From: Colletotrichum lupini
Lineage: Eukaryota > Ascomycota > Sordariomycetes > Glomerellales > Glomerellaceae
Direction: 5' to 3'
Assembly: GCF_023278565.1 (NCBI RefSeq)
Contig: NC_064677.1
Span: 62,001-126,000, forward strand
DNA length: 64,000 nucleotides
The notes under the pieces were generated by a model, which saw only the letters and a list, made by a program, of their open reading frames with translations, had not been told where the DNA came from and ran no database searches. The translations under genes were made by a program, and so were the position numbers. This document shows positions 22,880 through 34,420 of this stretch, in pieces. Within the stretch, counting starts at the first letter, position 1. The number at the start of each line of letters is the position of its first letter.

Positions 22880-25800
22880 GGCGATGATGATGGCTATGTC
22901 GTCGGCATGCCCTTGAAGAGGAGTTTTTCGAAGATTTGACGTCGGCTCAAAGGAGAGGTAGTGTTTGCGGAATGTGTAGTTGTCGGCGCGCTAGTCTTAG
23001 GTATCGTGGGCGGGCTGGCTGTCGGTTGAACGTGGACTCGATGAACGGCGGATCGTGTGAGGCGTCGGATGTCACAATCGACGTGGCTCGGCAGAGTTTC
23101 AAGACCACCCAGACAGACGGACCACAGAGTCAGCGAGGTACGACTGAGGACGAGCCGGGAGCAGCCGGCAGTTCGGCGACGAGGCACAGGCGGAAGCGAA
23201 GAATGTTGACGATCTAGAAAGGTGCGTAGAAGAGGTTGAGGGAAAAGTTGAGGGGAAGGAAAGCTAGTCGTGCCGGCTACACAGAAGAAGGGAACTCGAC
23301 TTGAGTCGACTCAAAATTGGGTTTGGCGGCAAAAAGGACGCCAGAAGGCAAAGACGGCGGGAGCTTGGCGAGCTTGGCGTTGCGTTGCTCCTTGACAGAT
23401 GGCGCTAATCTGCCCAGGGACAAGGGGGTAAACCGCCAAAACCGCAAGGGGGGAATAGGCCGCTGGTTGGAGATGTCGTACGGATACTCGTGGGTGTGTG
23501 CAGGATCGGAATCCTTCTTGCAGGTCGGACGCGTGCTCAAGTGGGAATGGCGGCTTACTGACGCGGGCTGTTGTGCTAGGCCCGAAAAGTGAGTGTTGGA
23601 GAAGGGAGGGACTCGGGGAAGGCGGCGAGTGGATGGATAAATGGGCGAGGACTCCCCCCTTTTTTTTTTCTTTCTTTCTTCTGGAAGCGATGTTGTTCAG
23701 AAGCGGCCTTTTGTTTTTCATCTGGAGCATTCAGTGTTCAATGCAGGTGGGCAGTCAGAGATACGATGAATTGCGGCACACCTCGTGTTTGCAGCCTGAC
23801 TTGCAGTGTCTGCAATGGCGAGAAGAACGCGCGAATACGCAGTGCCCTTTACGAATACAACGACAAAAGCTGCATTGGATTCCGAGGTGCTTGCCTCGTC
23901 TTCGGGTAGGTAGGTACGAGATAGTAAGGCAAGATGAGATGAGATGAAATGAGATGGGGAAGCTACGACTCGCTCAGATTATCCCACTACGAAGCGTCGA
24001 GAGGACAGAACAGACGGGAAACGTAATGGAAGGTACCTAAAGTAGGAACAGACAGTGGAAGGGAAAGAAAACCTTTGCCTCAATACTACTTACCTTACTA
24101 ATTGAGATATTGTCCCCTTTGCATTCTCTTCCTCTTTCTGTTCTATTGACCTTGGTGGTGCAATTATTCTGAGGCAGAGGATGAACTCTATAAGAAAATA
24201 GGAAACAGCTGTTGTGTGGTGCTTTCCCCAGACATCTCCACCCATCTGCTCCTTCCTTGTCTGATGGATTACGCCCGGCGTTGCCCCTTCTGATTTGAGT
24301 TCTGGGCAGCTTCCCACCTTCCCACCTTTCCAAGATCCATCCACCGAGGCGGGAATCCACTGGTGGCTCCTGCTTCCCGAGTCCACAGACTATATACCTA
24401 CAGCGGTCCTCATCTCTGGACTCTGGAGACCCTGAGTCTAAACTCAAAATGTCCTTAGCCGATGCCACCCTCAAAGTCAATCTCCATTCTCATTCTCTAA
24501 TTTCGTAACCTTCCACCCACGCCAGAGTAGATGAAATATCATCTTGGTTGTCAGCCAATTTTCTCACAGACCTGAGTCTCTATGCGTGAAGCTGAGTACC
24601 TGAGAGAGAAGTCTTGACGAGGCTGATAGATACTCGTTGAGAACATCATGATGACTGGAGGAAAAGCCAACAGAAGAGAGGAAGGTAGCGCGCTTGGGTA
24701 CGTGTTATTCGTACTTGCCTAGGCGGGTGATCCTCCTTCCCAGTTGAACTGAGGTGACCCGCTGAGACGAGGTACCTTACTTAGGTACTTGGGTTTGTAC
24801 TCAGGCAGGCACTCAGGCAACCCAGGCTGCCAGGGAAGGAGAGGCATGGAGGCAATTGAGTTTCACCACCGGGTTGTTTGCAGTGAATAGGTAATTCCCA
24901 ACTTCAACGACACCCCACCCATCTCCGTCAGGATGTTGCACTTCTTCATGATCAACAATGGACAACTTGACCCGACCAATGTCAAATATCCCTACGAAGC
25001 CCGCTCCGCAACAGTCGCATTGCTTGTAATAGCGCCTCGACCCTGCGCCAACGATACCGACGCGTCCCTCGCATTCCTCCAGGCCCGGCCCCAATCCCCT
25101 TTTCATGCCTCATACCCGAGAACTGCCTTGGCGACCCAGACAAAACAGCTCGACGTTCGCTGGTGCACGCCAACAGCGCAAACAGAACCCTCGCGCCGGA
25201 CTTAGGCGGACCTACGGATACTGTCCACTGCATTGAGTCGGCTTGCTTCAGCCATAGCCATTTCAGACACGCTCTGTTCGAGATGGGTCACCCACGCCAT
25301 CATCTGCCACTCCTGGGCCCTCAAGCACTACCACCATGCGAAGACTTGACTTCCGCAATCCCTCATGGGTACAACTGGGAATAGGTCATTCAAACTTTTC
25401 CATAGTAAACATTCTCTCCGTCTTGTTAGACTGACTGACATTTGCTGAGCCATGGCCAAGCGCCTCATAGTCAGTCGCACACGATTATTCCTAGCCACCC
25501 TTCTCTCAACACTGGCCAGCAGTTACAAATAGCTACTAGACTCTGTCACGCTTTCTCGACGCCTGAAACGGTCTCAGGCTCTATAATCACTGTTGGGACT
25601 CTTCAAAACGCCATGCATGGCTAGAGAGAAACCAGCCACCATAGCCCCCAGCGGTATTGAGCAATTGGGGTGGCGGCCAGGTGGTCAACGTTTTGCCCGG
25701 AAAAGGCATCCTAGAGACCCGTCTCCCGCCGCACCATGTGCTGCACTGCACTTCTTCTTTGGCCCCCATCTGCCAACCGGTCTATGCAAGCAACTTACGA

Positions 25801-28423
25801 TCCCTCGCCTCGTGTCTTCAACCTGAGCAGCCAGCTTTGCGTCATATCATAGGCCTCCCAGTCAGCGGCCAATTGATACAGACTAAGGTAGTGCCCACGC
25901 ATCTGCTGCTTGTAAGCTGACTGCAGTCTTGAACGGTGTCATCCCGCACCGGCTCCCCCGAACTGCATGAAGCCAGCCTCTGTGGCCACGCACTCGACTG
26001 CTCGCCAGCAGGGTTAAGACAGGTTCGACAGGCACCATCTCAGCCCTATGAGTATACCTACTGACATGGCCTCCAGGACTGTCTGCTATAAGCGGGCTGC
26101 CCATAGTGCACTGGCCCCATCGCAACATCGCATTCCTAGCCGACTTGCACAGGTCAGCAATTGGCACTCGACTGGCTCTCAAAAGGCACGCGAGATGTTT
26201 GCCCATCATCACAATCTGAGTCGGACCATTGAGGCTACTATGCCAATCAGAATTTGCTTACATTCGGCGTGTTCTGCCTCGTTCGAACCATCACGTTGTT
26301 TTTGTTTGTCAAGCTGGGAGACAATGCCTCGGAGATTTGAGTTCCAATTCCATCAACAAGCCCAGAGCCTCTCATCAATTACCCCGGATTCCTTCCATTT
26401 CCAATCCGCGGAAAGGAACTGTCGACGGCTGCGGTAGCCCGTGTCTCAGACCCCGCAATCCAAGGGAGCGAGACCATCCCTCCCGACGGAAGGACTTGGA
26501 CATCTCATCAAATAGTCGGCATTCTATGAGTCTCGTAGGTTTGATCGATGGCGGTACGGTCCGGCCGGTCTTTGTAAAATGAGGCACGGGAGCAGACAGC
26601 AAGGGTACCAGATCATTATCTTGTGCACTTTTTCGGTGACGACGTCCATGGCGGGTTATCCTTGATCTTTGAGTACGACCAGTCATTCGCCAATGCGGAT
26701 ACTGTTGCACCGCCCAGCGGCACAGGACTATGTATGTATCGTCCAGTGAGATGGAGGCGGACGGCTGGAGGATCACTGCGCATTGGCCCCAAATGCCCCC
26801 ACGCAGAAAAGAAATGGTGGTGCGCCTCTTATTCGACTGGCTTGCACAGAGTGCTGACACCCATCGCCAAGCAGTTGACAGACCAAACGGGCTCAACGAC
26901 TTCACCTGTTCCGCGAGCTATCGAAGCACGTTGGTGCAGAGTTGCAATATGTCCTCACACCGGGCAAACGCAGTGCTACGGTGCAGTTTGTCAATAACTC
27001 AGATGTCAAGGCTGTTTCCGGAACACAGCAGAGCAGGCGGGGGGCCCTCCGGTAACATCGTAAGCACAGTTGCGGCCGCATAACATGTTCTCACCATTCC
27101 AACAACGGCCCCCCCAGCCGTGGTTAACTCCAACTGACCCGAGCCAAACCGTTCCAGGCATTATCAAGTCCCTGCAACTCTGTCAAAAACCGGGGACCGC
27201 CAATTCGCAATGCACTACCAGGCCCTAAACGGCCGGGAATGGCGTGGGCTTGAACAGGGTCAACAAGGCAGCTCCCGTGGAACATACGCATTACGGCAAA
27301 TACGTCCGAGAATGAAGACAGCAAGTTACGAGCTAGATTGGTCCCTGGTAGCCTACGACATTATCACATGTTGACCAACTTCAGCAAGAGATCGACTCAT
27401 AATACTTGTGGTATCCGTAGGTGTCGCGCAAATACGATCTCATCTCCCCCGCCGGCGCCCATACATTCACCGAAATCCCGGCTGAGACAGAGTCATCGCT
27501 CCAACTGGCATGACACCAAGAAAGAAGGCGGCCTGGCATACGAATCACCTCTTCAATGATTGGCCATTGGCGCATCTCGCTGGCCTCATCAGGAACTCAT
27601 TGACTTCAGCTACTTCTCTAGTAGCATCATGTCTTGCACAGTGCTTGCTGTTTTCGTTCTCTTCTAGCTCGGCGGAAGAGGAAAGCTCTGCAACTCTTTG
27701 CTGCTTCTGTTGTCCCATCCACCATACCCGGAGTCGTAGGCAGGCACGCAGGGGACATTCAGCTGCGCCCTCGCAGCCCCCACGATGCAGAAGTCGGCCT
27801 GCGATATCAACCATTATTGGTTCGGCGCCGCACGACAGCAGGGGGGGTTCGTTGGTCCCTAGCTTCGCATCCCGGCCAATCGTCTCCCATGTTTAGTCAA
27901 CAGACGCATTTCTTCATCACCGTCGACTTCTTCATCAGGCCAAGCCTGGTCAATGATTGGCGTACCTCCATAGTACCTCGGGAGCGAAGCCCTACAAGAC
28001 GACCAAACTAGTAGCGGGAAGCCTAGGAATACATTTGCTTCATCGTCTTGCGCTATTGCCTAGCACAAACCCATGACGGCCTTGTGGAGCTTCGAGAGCT
28101 GACCTCAGCGCCAACGAGGGGACTAAACGAGAAAAAGTATCCCAGCCTGATCCTCAACACCATGTAGCACAGTGTCTACTGGCTCACCCGATTCCACTAC
28201 GCCTCGTCATGGAGGGGGTATCTGTAATTCCATATCTGCTCGCCTCGGACAATGTTGTCCGCTGTCAATTCCATGGGGCAAGAAGCGGCCTGCTCACATA
28301 CATATATGAAGGAACCCGTCGCCCCAAATCCGAGCCTGCCTGTGTAAACGATACCTTCCTTTTTCCTTCAAGTTCAACTTTTCTCTCTCCTTCAACTTGC
28401 AGTCGACTGGACTATCCGCCAGC
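22880..28423. other. Gene-poor 5.5 kb stretch upstream of the diol synthase
   Basis: No gene is supported in any frame. It holds a pyrimidine tract (23650-23682), a GATGA microsatellite, and AGGTACCT/AGGTAGGT motifs at about 23905, 24034 and 24770-24795. The remaining open frames are under 180 residues and overlap on opposite strands. The last ~130 bp before 28424 is a CT-rich leader typical of strongly expressed fungal genes. Confidence 0.5.
23933..23957 (+). repeat. GATGA pentamer microsatellite
   Basis: Five tandem copies, one with a single substitution. Confidence 0.8.
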
Positions 28424-31400
28424 ATGTCTCAAGCCCAGGAGCAATTTCCTAAGCACCAGCCTCTCCTCACGGAGGTGTCGGAGAAGTTGGCGGCTGCTCG
28501 CAACCTCGTTCAGAAGTCCCTTGCGGCAGTCCCACCGCACCCTGAGCCAGTTCCAGGTACCGCTGCGCAGCAGCCTGTACCGACACATCTTTTGCAAGAT
28601 GTCAAGAAACTCGGCTTCCAGGACTTCGAGACTTTGGCCGAATTCGGCATCACTGCTGTGCAAGGCAGGATCAACGACAATGATTTGCTCTTGGAGCACG
28701 TCATCCAGCTTTTCGCCAAGTTGCCTCGCGGCACCATCAATGGCAAGAAACTCGAGTATGGCTTGATCAACCAGCTTTGGGATGGTATCGACCATCCACC
28801 TATGACAACTCTCGACGAGAAGTTCAAGTATCGCGCAGCCGACGGCTCCAACAACAACATCCACAGCCCGGCCATGGGCGCAGCTGGCACAGCATATGCT
28901 CGGTCAGCTCCGCCAATCACCTATCAAACCCCCAATCAGCCAGATCCCAGCCTTCTGTTCGATATGCTCTTTGCTAGAGGCGAGGAATTCAAGCCTCACC
29001 CCAACAAAATCTCAAGCTTCCTCTTCTACTTGGCTACCATCATCACTCATGATATCTTCCAAACCGTGAGACAATACCCCTCGCGCTGGTGAAACTCGGG
29101 TTGCTAATCGAAGACATCATAGGACGGCCTCAGTGGTATCAACAAGACATCCTCCTACCTCGACCTTTCTCCTCTCTATGGTCGCAACCAAGAGGAGCAG
29201 GATCAAGTTAGGACAAACCTGGATGGCAGACTCAAGCCTGACTCATTCTCTTCCAAGAGAGTCCTTGGTTTCCCTCCCGGCGTCGGTGTTCTTCTGATGA
29301 TGTTCAACCGCTTCCACAATTATATCGTTACACAGCTTGCAAGGTTGGATAGTCCATCCCGAAATTCGATCTATACTAATGGAAATTAGCATCAATGAAA
29401 ACAACCGATTCAACAGACCTCCTGGCGATGCCATCGATCCCGAGGCTGAGGCCCCCAAAAAGCCAACGGAGCCGGAGGAAGCCGGTCCAGTCGGTCACCC
29501 AAGATACCTGGACTGGATTGAATCCCCAGCCTACAAGGAATATACGAGCACCCCCGAGTACAAGGAATGGACCAGTTGGACTGCTTGGGTCAAATTTGAC
29601 AATGACCTTTTCCAAACAGCGCGTCTCATCACTTGCGGTCTCTACGTCAGCATCGTCCTTCGCGACTACGTTCGTACCATCTTGAACATGAACCGCTCGC
29701 CTTCTAGCTGGGCGCTGGATCCCCGTACCACTGAGGGCAAGAGCGTTCTTAGAGCTGAGACCCCCGAGGGTACCGGAAACCAGGTCTCTGTCGAGTTCAA
29801 CCTTATCTACAGGTGGCATTGCACCATTTCCCCCAAGGATGCCAAATGGACCGAAAAGGCGTTCCGCGAGCAACTCAAGATTAAGGGAGTAACCAAGGAT
29901 GTCAAGGACTACACTCTCATGGAGTTCGGCCACGCTGTGAGGGACTGGGAGAGACGTATCAGTGATGACCCCGTCAAGCGCGACTTCGCCGGCCTGAAGC
30001 GTGGCAAGGATGGTGCGTTCCGCGAAGAGGATTTGGTCAAGATCTTCAAGGAGTCCGTCGAGGATGTTGCTGGTTCTTACGGCGCGAACAGAATCCCCGA
30101 GATTATGAAGCCAATCGAGGTGCTCGGTATGATGAACGCGCGAAAGTGGAATGTTGCCACCCTCAACGAGTTCCGTGACCACTTCGGCCTCACCAGACAC
30201 CCGACATTTGAGGACATCAACCCGGACCCCGAAGTCGTCAAGAAGCTGAGATATCTCTATGGCACTCCAGATCAGGTTGAACTGTACCCTGGATTGGTTG
30301 CTGAGAAGGCTAAGCAGCCCATGTCCCCCGGAAGTGGGTTGTGTGGCGGCTTCACCATGACTAGAGCGATCTTGTCTGATGCGGTTGCCCTGGTTCGTGG
30401 CGACCGATTCTACACCGTCGACTACACGCCGAAGAATCTGACCAACTGGGGGTACGTATTTCTGATTTCTGTTGCGCAGATGAATTCGAATAGCCACTAA
30501 CTTTTGAATAGTTTCAACCAGTGTAGCTACGATCACAACGTTGACCAGAGCCATGTTCTGTACAAGCTGGTGTTCCGCGCTTTCCCCAACTCATTCGAGC
30601 AGAACAGCGTTTACGCCCATTTCCCTCTCACAGTGCCCTCCGAGAACAAGACGATTCTCGAGGACATCAACAGAGCCTATCTCTACTCCTGGAAGGAGCC
30701 AGTCACCAAGCGCAACATGATTCCCATCTTCTCCCACAAGGCTGTCAGCGAGATTCTGTACAACCAGACAGACTTCAAAGTTGTCTGGGGCGATGCCATC
30801 CGTCACCTGGTCGCGCAGCCCGGCAAGGAGTACGGCAAGGACTTTTGTCTGGCTGGCGATGGCAAGGCCAACACACAGAACCGCACTCTCGTCAGGAAGG
30901 CTTTGATCACGGGTCCTTGGGAGAAGGAAGTGTTCAAGTGGTATACTCATATGACGCCTCGGTTGCTGGAGCAGAACAGTTTTGCCATTAGGAAGGGCGT
31001 CAGGGAGGTTGATCTTGTTCGGGACGTCATCAACCTGACAAACACACGATTCAATGCTGCCCTCTTCCACCTGCCCATCAAGAACGAGGACTCGCCACTG
31101 GGTGTTTACACTGACCAGGAATTGTATGTGGTTGTCGCCACCCTTTTCCAGTCTGTTTTTCTAGATGCGGACATTGGCAACAGCTTCAAGCTGCGGACGA
31201 TTGCGCGAGAGCTCGGTCAAGGTTTGGGCAAGCTCATGAGCCTCATTTGCCTGACCATCTCCAAGGCCGGTTTGATCACGAATATTGTCGCCAAGATCAG
31301 AGAGGGAGAAGCCTCGCTTCCCACCTTTGGAAATCATCTCATTGAGCGCCTTCTTGCTGACGGCAAGGACATTGAAGAGGTCGTTTGGGGTACCATCATG

Positions 31401-32200
31401 CCAGTCGTCACCGCCAATGTTACGAACCAATCGCAAGTCATGGCTCTTTGCATCGACTACTACCTTGGAGAGGGTCACGACCACCTGAAGACTCTTTACA
31501 AGCTGGCTCATGAGGATACACCTGAGGCGGATGAGAAGTTGATGAAGTAGTAAGTCTAACCTAAACACTTCCTGCATGTTGGAAATTCCTCTAACGTTGT
31601 CTCAGCATGTTGGAGGGTTGCAGACTCCGCGGCACCGTTGCTGTTTACCGTGAGGCCGTTACTACCCAGGTCATTACCGACTACGCTCCTTGCCTCCTGG
31701 ACCCCAATGACCCGACCTCGCGCACGCCCAAGATCAACGACGATATCGACGGCACCAAGTACGAAGTCAAGATCCCCAAGGGCCAAAAAGTCCTGTGCAA
31801 CCTGATGACGGCCGGTCGCGACCCGACCATCTTTGAGGCCCCCAATGAAGTGCGTCTCGACCGCCCTCTCGAGTCGTACGTCCACTACGGTCTCGGTCCC
31901 CATTGGTGTGCTGGCAAGGAGATCAGCCGCGTGGCGCAGACGAGTCTGTTTAAGCAGATTGTTGGACTCAAGGGACTGAGGAGAGCCGACAAGACGCCTA
32001 CTGGAAACGGAGGCCGTGGGAAGCTCAAGAACATGCCTGCCGGTGCCTGGCCCGGCCAGGTCGGTCTTCCTGTTGGCAGCAACCAGAACGGCGCCAGCAA
32101 GAAGGATGAGCCCTGGCTGGGTCTGCGCACCTTCATGACGGCCGATCAGAGCTCATACTGGCCTGTGCCGACGACGATGAGAATCGAGTGGGACGAGTAA
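28424..32200 (+). CDS. Linoleate diol synthase-type fatty-acid dioxygenase/P450 fusion (Ppo/LDS family)
   Basis: Exons are 28424-29065, 29123-29343, 29390-30451, 30512-31549 and 31606-32200, giving 1185 residues. The N-terminal haem-peroxidase domain has the distal His at about residue 209 (THDIFQT), the radical Tyr428 and the proximal His431 (YRWH). The C-terminal P450 domain has ExxR at 991-994 (EGCR), the haem-thiolate Cys1089 in YGLGPHWCAG, and TNQSQ at 946-950. That last motif aligns with the Asn/Gln motif reported to guide hydroperoxide isomerisation in 5,8- and 7,8-diol synthases. Both halves therefore look active: dioxygenation of linoleate or oleate at C-8, then isomerisation to a diol (oxylipin/psi factor). 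The intact P450 Cys argues against a 10R-dioxygenase. Which diol is made cannot be read. The enzyme is probably cytosolic or peripheral, as there is no signal peptide. Confidence 0.95.
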
Positions 32201-33071
32201 GAAGGGAAATTGTTGACTTGATTTGTACGAAAAAAGGGTGTAGGATTATTCATGATGGAGTACTGTATGAGACTGGGAACCGATTACTTGGGTTTAATCA
32301 AAGATTCCTTAATTGGCTTTTCATCGTCGTGATCAGTTGCAAGTGAGTTAAGTAGACTTTGACCAGTGCCCGAAGAAACAAGGGACTAACGACAAGGAAC
32401 AACTAAGCCTGTCTAATTCATAAATTCGGACGGAAACTTTTGGTTTAATAACAAAATCAGTACATAAAGCAGGCTGAGCACCATAAAAACCCCAGCACCG
32501 TAACCACTACTCGGCACCTATTACTCTGTATGAGATAAGGAGTCACAGCGTAAAGTATCGTAGCCAGTTTCTCTACAAAAAGATCCATTTTTATTATATC
32601 ATCTTAGACATGAGAGAGATACTTTCTTTTGCCCTTTGACAGACTCCTCCCAATAAGTCCCAATATTTTTGACCGCGCAGTCCAGCTGTGATGACTATGT
32701 GCCACTACCAACAAGAAGTACCTGCTAGTTACCTTGGGTGCAGGTGTCGATTTCTTGCATACATGGGGCGGCTGACTCTAGTTCGATTCTGGAAAGTGAG
32801 AGAACCTTATTTTTGGCTTTTTTTTACGACCGGTCATCCATGTGTTGGGCCGAACTCATTTCCTGCACGTTGCCGATAGCGGATTGATTAATGCCCGGAC
32901 ACGGCAGTACCAATATCTCTCTCAATTGGCAATGGTGTACGTATGTTTTTTGCCCATAAGTCTAATCAATTTATCGCAATCGAAAGATAATCTGTCTACA
33001 ATTTTCATTACGACTAGCATCGTTAGCACTCAACGGAACGTTAGAGTGTCTTTACACGTACGTTGGTTGTC
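32201..33071. other. Intergenic, A+T-rich
   Basis: This has the 3' flank of the diol synthase at the left and the promoter of the PQ-loop gene at the right. A tRNA-like B-box/T-tail element is at 32776-32825. No gene seen. Confidence 0.5.
32776..32825 (+). repeat. tRNA-derived SINE-like remnant, copy 1
   Basis: The 19-base string CTCTAGTTCGATTCTGGAA contains a B-box-like T-arm (TCTAG / TTCGATT / CTGGA can form the 5-bp stem). It is followed 16 bases later by TTTTGGC and a T run. The same 19 bases and TTTTGGCTTTT recur at 51949-51997. No acceptor stem or box A forms a proper tRNA here. Confidence 0.4.
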
Positions 33072-34067
33072 ATGGACATACCAGCCGCAGCCAATGCCCT
33101 CGGCACACTTGGGGCAGTAAGTTCCCGTCGTCACTAGAGATGAAATAAGAAGGACTCACAATCTGCAGGTCTGCTGGTCTATTCAGGTGCGTTTCTGTCA
33201 GATTGAATTTCCTTGGATAGCGTCCTGACGGTCGGCCGTTGCGTAGCTTATTCCACAAATTGTCATCAATTACCGACGCCATAATGCTACCGGTTTGCAG
33301 CCTTCAATGATGATGCTCTGGGCGTGGGCCGGCGTTCCGTTGGGTGTCTACAATATCGTCGAGGACTTCAACATTGCCCTGCAGATCCAACCCCAGATCT
33401 TGACATTCCTAAGTCTCGCTACTTGGATCCAGTGCTTCTACTACCAAAGAGTAACATCTCCCATGCGATTCCTCAACTGAAATTGCCTTACTCACCTCGT
33501 TCATAGAAATGGTCTATCCTCCGCTCTCTCGCTGTCGTGGCCCCTATCGCAACCGTCATGGCCGGAATCCAAGTCGCCCTCGTCATTGGCCTCCGCATTG
33601 TCAAGGCCCGTGGCACAGATTGGCCCATGATCCTCATGGCTTCCCTCTCCGCCGCCCTCCTGGCCGCCGGAGTACTCCGACACTACTGGGACATCTACCT
33701 TCACCGCACCGTTCGCGGCATCTCTTTCATCTTCGTTAGTATCGATGCCGCGGGCGACGTATTCTCTCTCGCGTCCCTCTTTTTCCAGCGCCGGCTTGAT
33801 ATGTTGGGGGTCGTCATTTACGCGACTGAGTTTGTGCTCTGGTGCGGGGTGTTTGCGTGCGGAGGATACTTCAATTTGTTGCCCTGGGCGAGGAAGAGAT
33901 TGCGGGCGAGGGAGGAGGCTGGGAGGTCGAGCGAGTTGGAGACGCCGGGCTCAGATGCTGTCGCTAACGGCATTGCTTTGCATGATTTGCCTTCTTCGAC
34001 GTCCGTCTTCCGGACTGCGTCCGGGGACGATTCTGGGCTCCGATCTAGAACGGCCGCTTCGCTGTGA
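33072..34067 (+). CDS. PQ-loop repeat membrane transporter (cystinosin/YPQ-like)
   Basis: Exons are 33072-33116, 33169-33186, 33247-33450 and 33507-34067, giving 275 residues. The second exon is an 18-nt microexon encoding VCWSIQ. Only with it does the first repeat read LGTLGAVCWSIQLIPQIVIN, with the diagnostic Pro-Gln pair. Seven hydrophobic segments follow. The second repeat (VLRHYWDIYLHRTVRGISF) lacks the PQ pair, as in many fungal members of the group. The C-terminal ~55 residues are Ser/Arg-rich and cytosolic. Family members export basic amino acids or cystine from vacuoles, or act as sugar or receptor-like transporters; the substrate here is unknown. The gene is convergent with the amino-acid permease, whose stop lies 354 bp away. 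Confidence 0.85.
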
Positions 34068-34420
34068 GCCCGGAGGATGCCGACTAGACCATTTAATGCA
34101 ACGTCAGCCGTGGAAAGCCGAGACCAAGGCAACTCTCCGCCACCTTCATAGGCGTAAGAGACGGTATCAACGCCATCGATGTCCCGGTGGAGCGCCGGCT
34201 CGGGGGAACACCAAATCCTAGCTTCTTCAACGAGACCGTATCTGTATGGTTTGGCAAGAGATGTTGTATACTAGTACTGGGGTTCTCAGCACAGGTACTT
34301 AATAGGTCGGTACTAGCTTTAAAAACGTCGTATTATAGCTCTATAGTATCACTGGTTCCTGCAGTACATTGCATTTCCCTCAAGCAATCCCTATTTATTT
34401 TCCTATCTTGGGTTCTGTAC
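34068..34420. other. Convergent 3' intergenic
   Basis: Only the 3' flanks of two convergent genes are here. The segment 34260-34440 is A+T-rich. No gene seen. Confidence 0.6.

Noticed and set aside
26375..26905. 176-residue minus-strand frame in the gene-poor region
   Set aside because: Overlapped by equally long frames on the other strand and lacking any recognisable domain.
29376..30554. 392-residue open frame antisense to the diol synthase
   Set aside because: Long antisense frames are common opposite C-ending, highly biased codons; it overlaps a clear dioxygenase exon and has no family features.
33070..33282. Minus-strand 70-residue frame starting MASVIDDNLW with a GTGAGT after ADLQI
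   Set aside because: The plus strand over the same bases gives a PQ-loop gene whose repeat motif and phases close exactly; the minus frame is a shadow.
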